Below, in pieces: positions 60,528-64,000 of a stretch of 64,000 nucleotides of DNA. Made by a program: the position numbers and the translations under genes. The stretch comes from Paenibacillus prosopidis (GTDB lineage: Bacteria; Bacillota; Bacilli; Paenibacillales; Paenibacillaceae), in the NCBI RefSeq assembly GCF_003337375.1, contig NZ_QPJD01000016.1:105217-169216 (forward strand), written 5' to 3'. How positions within the stretch are numbered: the stretch's first letter is position 1; each line of letters opens with the position of its first letter. Below the pieces are notes generated by a model that was not told the origin of the DNA, did not search any database, and saw only the letters and a list, made by a program, of their open reading frames with translations.

Positions 60528-61868
60528 TTAGCCAATATACTTATCTTCCTCCCTCTTTGCTGAATCACCAACTCTTCGAACGATAATGCGTGAAATGCGC
60601 AAATGATCCGTTTCCTCAATAACGAACTCATATCCGCCGGGATAATTGACACGCTGATTATTGGTTGGCGGAATTTCAATTCTTGAATAGAGCCAGCCGC
60701 CAATCGTATCGTAATCATCTGTCTCAATATTGAAACCGAAGAAGCTGTTTACTTCTTCGATGAGCATCAGCCCGCTAATCGAATAGGAGTTATCGTCCCT
60801 TTTTTCCAGCTGCTCCCTTTCCTCGTCAAATTCATCTTGAATTTCACCGACGATCTCCTCCATGATGTCCTCCAGCGTCACTAAACCCGATGTTCCTCCG
60901 TATTCATCGATCAATATAGAGATTTGTGATTTACGCTTTTGCATCAGCTTAAGCAGTGTGCTGATTTGCATCGATTCGGGCACTGTCGTAATTGGCCGCG
61001 TAATCTGTCTAATATCATTCAGGCTGTGGTTCGTATCTTTGAGCAAATCTTTGATGTGAACGAACCCAATAATATTATCCTTGTCGTTCTCGCATACCGG
61101 ATAGCGGGTGAGCATTTGCTCCAACGCAATTTTTTTGTTATCCGCAAGCGAGAAGTTTGTATTTAAACAAATCATTTCTGTGCGGGGAATCATTATTTCG
61201 CGCGCATTCGTTTCGGCAAAGTCGAAAATATTATCTACAAGCGTGAGCTCCGTATTATCTATTAGTCCGTTTTTGTGGCTTTCCTTCATCAAAATCCGAA
61301 TCTCGTCCTCTGTGTGTGCCGAGTCCTTCTCGGACGCCGGCTCAATGCCGGTCATTTTGAGAAGCTGATTTGCCGTACCGTTAAGCACCCTAATGAATGG
61401 ATACATTAATTTGTAAAAGTATATGAGAGGCGTAGCCGTTAACAGCGTTATCGTCTCCGCTTTGCGAATCGCAATTGTTTTGGGCGCTAATTCTCCCAGA
61501 ACGATATGAAGCACCGTTATAAAGGTGAATGCGAGGATGAAGGAAACCGTATGAATGACCACCTCGTTATGAAAACCGAAGATAATAAACAATGGCTCGA
61601 TCACTCGTGCGACTGCCGGTTCACCGATCCAACCAAGACCGAGCGATGCAATCGTAATGCCAAGCTGGCATGCCGACAAATAAGCGTCCAAGTTGCCCGT
61701 TAAAAGTGAAGCGAGTTTTGCCCGTGAATGTCCTTCAGAAGCAAGCGTATCGATGCGGCTGCCCCGGACTTTTACCATGGCAAACTCGGCGGCAACAAAA
61801 AAGCCATTCATTAACACTAAAAACAAAATAAGCGGCAATGACAAGCCTAACGGTAAAGGGTCACTCAA
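60528..61868 (-). CDS. CNNM/CorC-family membrane protein (hemolysin-like)
   Basis: About 446 residues: N-terminal DUF21/CNNM region (helices; LILFLVLMNGFFVAAEFAMVKVRGSRID), two CBS domains (MIPRTEMICL, ISILIDEYGGTSGLVTLEDIMEEIVGEI) and a C-terminal CorC_HlyC domain. Homologs export magnesium or affect its balance. I choose TTG at 61868 with GGCAGG before it, giving MSDPLPLGLSLPL, the usual start; it overlaps the end of a 63-codon frame by eight bases. Confidence 0.9.
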   Translation of the reverse strand: MSDPLPLGLSLPLILFLVLMNGFFVAAEFAMVKVRGSRIDTLASEGHSRAKLASLLTGNLDAYLSACQLGITIASLGLGWIGEPAVARVIEPLFIIFGFHNEVVIHTVSFILAFTFITVLHIVLGELAPKTIAIRKAETITLLTATPLIYFYKLMYPFIRVLNGTANQLLKMTGIEPASEKDSAHTEDEIRILMKESHKNGLIDNTELTLVDNIFDFAETNAREIMIPRTEMICLNTNFSLADNKKIALEQMLTRYPVCENDKDNIIGFVHIKDLLKDTNHSLNDIRQITRPITTVPESMQISTLLKLMQKRKSQISILIDEYGGTSGLVTLEDIMEEIVGEIQDEFDEEREQLEKRDDNSYSISGLMLIEEVNSFFGFNIETDDYDTIGGWLYSRIEIPPTNNQRVNYPGGYEFVIEETDHLRISRIIVRRVGDSAKREEDKYIG

Positions 61869-62052
61869 CGATATCCTGCCAATCGTATTTGAAGGGCCCG
61901 GTAACGATGGCAGGTGCACCTCCTTTTGGAACAAAGATACGGCGATCTTTGTGTATTGTGTGTTGACACTCCTTGAAGCTAAGCCGCCGCGTCAAAACGG
62001 TCCGGTCGCTAGATTGGCCGTTTTCAAGACTGTAGTTATGTGTATTCGCCAT
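61861..62052 (-). CDS. Hypothetical protein, 63 residues, coupled to the CNNM gene
   Basis: ATG at 62052 with AAGG upstream reads MANTHNYSLENG and ends with FVPKGGAPAIVTGPFKYDWQ followed by DIVE. The stop overlaps the TTG start of the next gene by eight bases, a sign of translational coupling. No helix or motif is evident. I do not recognise the family, but its composition looks like a real protein. Confidence 0.5.
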   Translation of the reverse strand: MANTHNYSLENGQSSDRTVLTRRLSFKECQHTIHKDRRIFVPKGGAPAIVTGPFKYDWQDIVE

Positions 62053-62228
62053 AGGTTAACCTTTATACGCGGTTTACTGGCGTTTTATTCGAGTTTTTGT
62101 TCTGTTCAGGTTCGCGATATTCAATAAATGTTCATAAAGCCGCTACGATTTACTCACTTCATTTAAGCTAACGCTTTACGTAATCTGTTATAATTCAATC
62201 AGCTTACGAAATTTCAGGAGGATTACAT

Positions 62229-62783
62229 ATGAAACGGATATTGCTGATCTGCCTCGCTGCTCTATGGCTCGTACCAGGTATTGCTATGGCCCACTCCAAA
62301 TTAGAAAGTGCGGTACCTTCGCAGGATGTGTCGATCGCCGCCTCGCCCGAGCGTATAGAGCTGACGTTTAATACCAAAATCGAGAAGCTGAGCAATTTCA
62401 AAGTACTAAACGCAGCAGGAGAAGTGATGGATACGGAAAGGGCGGAAGTTAACGGCGAGACTATGAGCGGTGCTATCGCTTCTGTACTGCCGAATGGTAT
62501 ATATACGGTAAAGTGGACGATCATCGGTGCGGATGGCCACTCCGTCGAAGGCAATTACACGTTTACAGTTAATGCGCCGGCGCCGACTGATTCCCCTTCC
62601 CCTTCTCCTTCTCATTCACCGGAAGCGGGTGCCGATGCCGATGTGAATGATTCAACTAATGAAAATGGGAAAAATACAACCGTAGCCGTTGATAAGGAAG
62701 ATGCTAACTATACTCCCGCATTTATAATCGGCGCTATTATTGCGGCTGCTGCTCTCGTACTATTCTTACGGAGGCGTAAATAA
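62229..62783 (+). CDS. copC: CopC-domain copper-resistance protein with C-terminal anchor
   Basis: Protein of 184 residues. The signal peptide ends IAMA, so the mature chain starts with HSKLESAVP, where the N-terminal His is the copper ligand of CopC; a second His is in DGHSVEGNY. Then come a Pro/Ser-rich spacer (about 120-135) and a C-terminal helix followed by RRRK. It holds copper outside the membrane. AGGAGG precedes the ATG, and copD overlaps its stop by one base. Confidence 0.92.
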   Translation: MKRILLICLAALWLVPGIAMAHSKLESAVPSQDVSIAASPERIELTFNTKIEKLSNFKVLNAAGEVMDTERAEVNGETMSGAIASVLPNGIYTVKWTIIGADGHSVEGNYTFTVNAPAPTDSPSPSPSHSPEAGADADVNDSTNENGKNTTVAVDKEDANYTPAFIIGAIIAAAALVLFLRRRK

Positions 62784-63868
62784 TGATATATGTCAGTGAA
62801 GGCCTTCTGTACGTTTGCTTCGCTATTTTGTCGGGAGCCTTATTGCTTCGGCTCGTGCCGGAGGATAGAAGGCCTGCCGTACATGTACCGAACGGCTTCC
62901 TCCTCGCATGCGCAATAGCGATACCGATCTTGTCTTACGTACCTATTCATAAGTTAGCTCTTGTATTTGCCAAAGATTTCGACATGACATACGGCACGAT
63001 TCTCAAAAGCATATTGCTCGATATCAACACCGGTAAAGCATGGCTGTGGACAATGATTGGTTCAGCAGGGCTCGCTTTTCTGCTTGGACTTAAATCGTTC
63101 CGCAATGACAAGCATATGCCAAAGGTAGCCTTGTTTGTAACGTTTCTGCTCGTCATATGGCTTGGATATGCAGGCCACGCTTCATCCTTGAATGGTTTTA
63201 AAGGGATGCTCACACATTCCGCTCACTTTCTTGCGGTAAGTGTATGGATTGGCATTTTGTTCATCATAAGCTGGTTTGCAAAGGATAATGCCCACTGGCC
63301 TGCCTTTCTCCGCTGGTTTTCGCCAGTCGCCATCAGCTCGGTCTCCGTTACGCTGCTAGCAGGATTTGTGCTTATGACTTTTACGACGCCTGAGTATGTG
63401 AATGCATGGATGCTGCCATACGGACAAATGCTGGTTATAAAGCATTTACTAATTGTCCCGCTGCTGCTATTTGCCTACTCGAACGGATTTGGCTATAAAA
63501 AGGCCGTGCTGAATAACCCATCCTTTAATCCGAAGCGGTGGCTGCAAGCTGAGAGCGTGATCGCCCTTCTGGTGCTCGCTGCAACCGGAGCGCTTGGTCA
63601 GCAAACGCCTCCGCATACGGTCCAGGAAACGCTGCAAACCGTGTCTCCGTCACCGCTTTTCACATCCTTGTATAAGGGTGACTTCAGCCCGGATATAACT
63701 CTGCAATTCACCTTACATATGGAGAGTGTGCTAATGCTTGCTGCGGCGCTGCTAATGGCTGGAGGCTTGCTGTGGATGTACCGCTCCAACCGTCTGATCC
63801 CAGCCTTTATCATGGGTATATTGACCGCTGTGTTCGGCTACTTTGGTCTGATGTTTGCGATTGCTTAA
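62783..63868 (+). CDS. copD: CopD-family copper import membrane protein
   Basis: Protein of 361 residues with about nine helices and the CopD pattern: GYAGHASSLNGFKGMLTHSAHFLAVSVWIGILFIISWFAKD, where several His are conserved, and LMTFTTPEYVNAWMLPYGQMLVIKHLLIVPLLLFAYSNGFGY. It works with CopC to bring copper into the cell. It ends with a terminator. Confidence 0.9.
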   Translation: MIYVSEGLLYVCFAILSGALLLRLVPEDRRPAVHVPNGFLLACAIAIPILSYVPIHKLALVFAKDFDMTYGTILKSILLDINTGKAWLWTMIGSAGLAFLLGLKSFRNDKHMPKVALFVTFLLVIWLGYAGHASSLNGFKGMLTHSAHFLAVSVWIGILFIISWFAKDNAHWPAFLRWFSPVAISSVSVTLLAGFVLMTFTTPEYVNAWMLPYGQMLVIKHLLIVPLLLFAYSNGFGYKKAVLNNPSFNPKRWLQAESVIALLVLAATGALGQQTPPHTVQETLQTVSPSPLFTSLYKGDFSPDITLQFTLHMESVLMLAAALLMAGGLLWMYRSNRLIPAFIMGILTAVFGYFGLMFAIA

Positions 63869-63904
63869 GAAATATTGTCGGCATATAATTACTCTATAAA
63901 AAAA

Positions 63905-63949
63905 TGGGGCTGTCCCAAAAGTCATAAAGACTTAGGGGCAGCCCCTTCA
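63905..63949 (+). terminator. copCD terminator
   Basis: GGGGCTGTCCC...GGGGCAGCCCC with AAGTC/GACTT inside. The end TTCATT is only moderately T-rich. Confidence 0.8.
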
Positions 63950-64000
63950 TTGTTTTAAAAGTTGTAAAAAACAAAGAAACCATCCTTTGGTAAAATGGAG

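Overview
The window looks like a chromosomal segment of a Gram-positive endospore former, most likely Paenibacillus or a close relative in the Paenibacillaceae. The signs are a tricistronic gerA-type germinant receptor operon, a YhcN/YlaJ sporulation lipoprotein, strong AGGAGG-type ribosome binding sites, a T-box leader in front of alaS, the Bacillus-like order yrrI-alaS-ireB-ruvX-yrzB-mltG-U32-U32, a CymR-IscS pair, and many catabolic and signalling genes (YesM-type kinase, GH43, GH88, GH4). This assignment rests on gene content and order read by eye; no database was searched. I see no rRNA, tRNA, CRISPR array, phage or intact insertion sequence.

Layout. 1-4709 (minus): unsaturated glucuronyl hydrolase (GH88), GH43 glycosidase, YesM-family kinase and the first codons of its response regulator. 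5081-7293 (plus): OmpR/PhoR-type two-component pair with a strong terminator. 7646-11603 (plus): gerA-gerC-gerB operon. 11607-14113 (minus): small membrane protein, a degenerate 530-base intergenic stretch, YhcN-type lipoprotein and an NAD-dependent epimerase. 14177-18030 (minus): a reactive-sulfur cluster of CstR repressor, TusA, TusA-rhodanese fusion, TauE-type exporter, DsrE-like protein and rhodanese-metallo-beta-lactamase fusion, carrying four matching TACCC-N4-RRGTA operator-like sites. 18259-20675: an MFS protein, a 28-codon gene and a DnaQ-like exonuclease.

20672-29313 (minus) is one long co-directional run: BMP lipoprotein, ATPase and two permeases of a nucleoside ABC importer, a YuiH-like molybdopterin oxidoreductase, a nucleoside phosphorylase, an AraC regulator and a GH4 alpha-galactosidase. 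30018-32098 (minus) holds marR plus a 14-helix drug exporter, with a palindrome over the promoter. 32593-37389 (minus) is ureABCFGD without ureE, preceded by a GlnR/TnrA-like box placed for activation. ilvD follows at 38304-39989.

40087-47509 holds a polysaccharide deacetylase, an AI-2E family protein, a penicillin-binding protein and a chemotaxis receptor. 47697-61868 is a housekeeping RNA, sulfur-modification and cell-wall block (two U32 proteins, mltG, two DUF1292 paralogs, ruvX, ireB, T-box-alaS, yrrI-like, PRC-barrel, iscS, cymR, divergent mnmA, CNNM protein). The window ends with copC-copD.

The long intergenic gaps are occupied by degenerate repeats. One family (core GCGGACATAGGAT) occurs in three places, and one copy is flanked by an expanded GGGTGC hexamer array. 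The reactive-sulfur cluster (14-18 kb) and the sulfur-trafficking block (iscS, cymR, mnmA at 57-60 kb) suggest that persulfide chemistry is well developed in this organism. No single element can be shown from sequence alone to be a wholly new system. The best leads are the CstR operator set, the nucleoside-molybdoenzyme operon, the ureE-less urease with His-rich UreG ends, the repeat families, and several small or overlapping reading frames.
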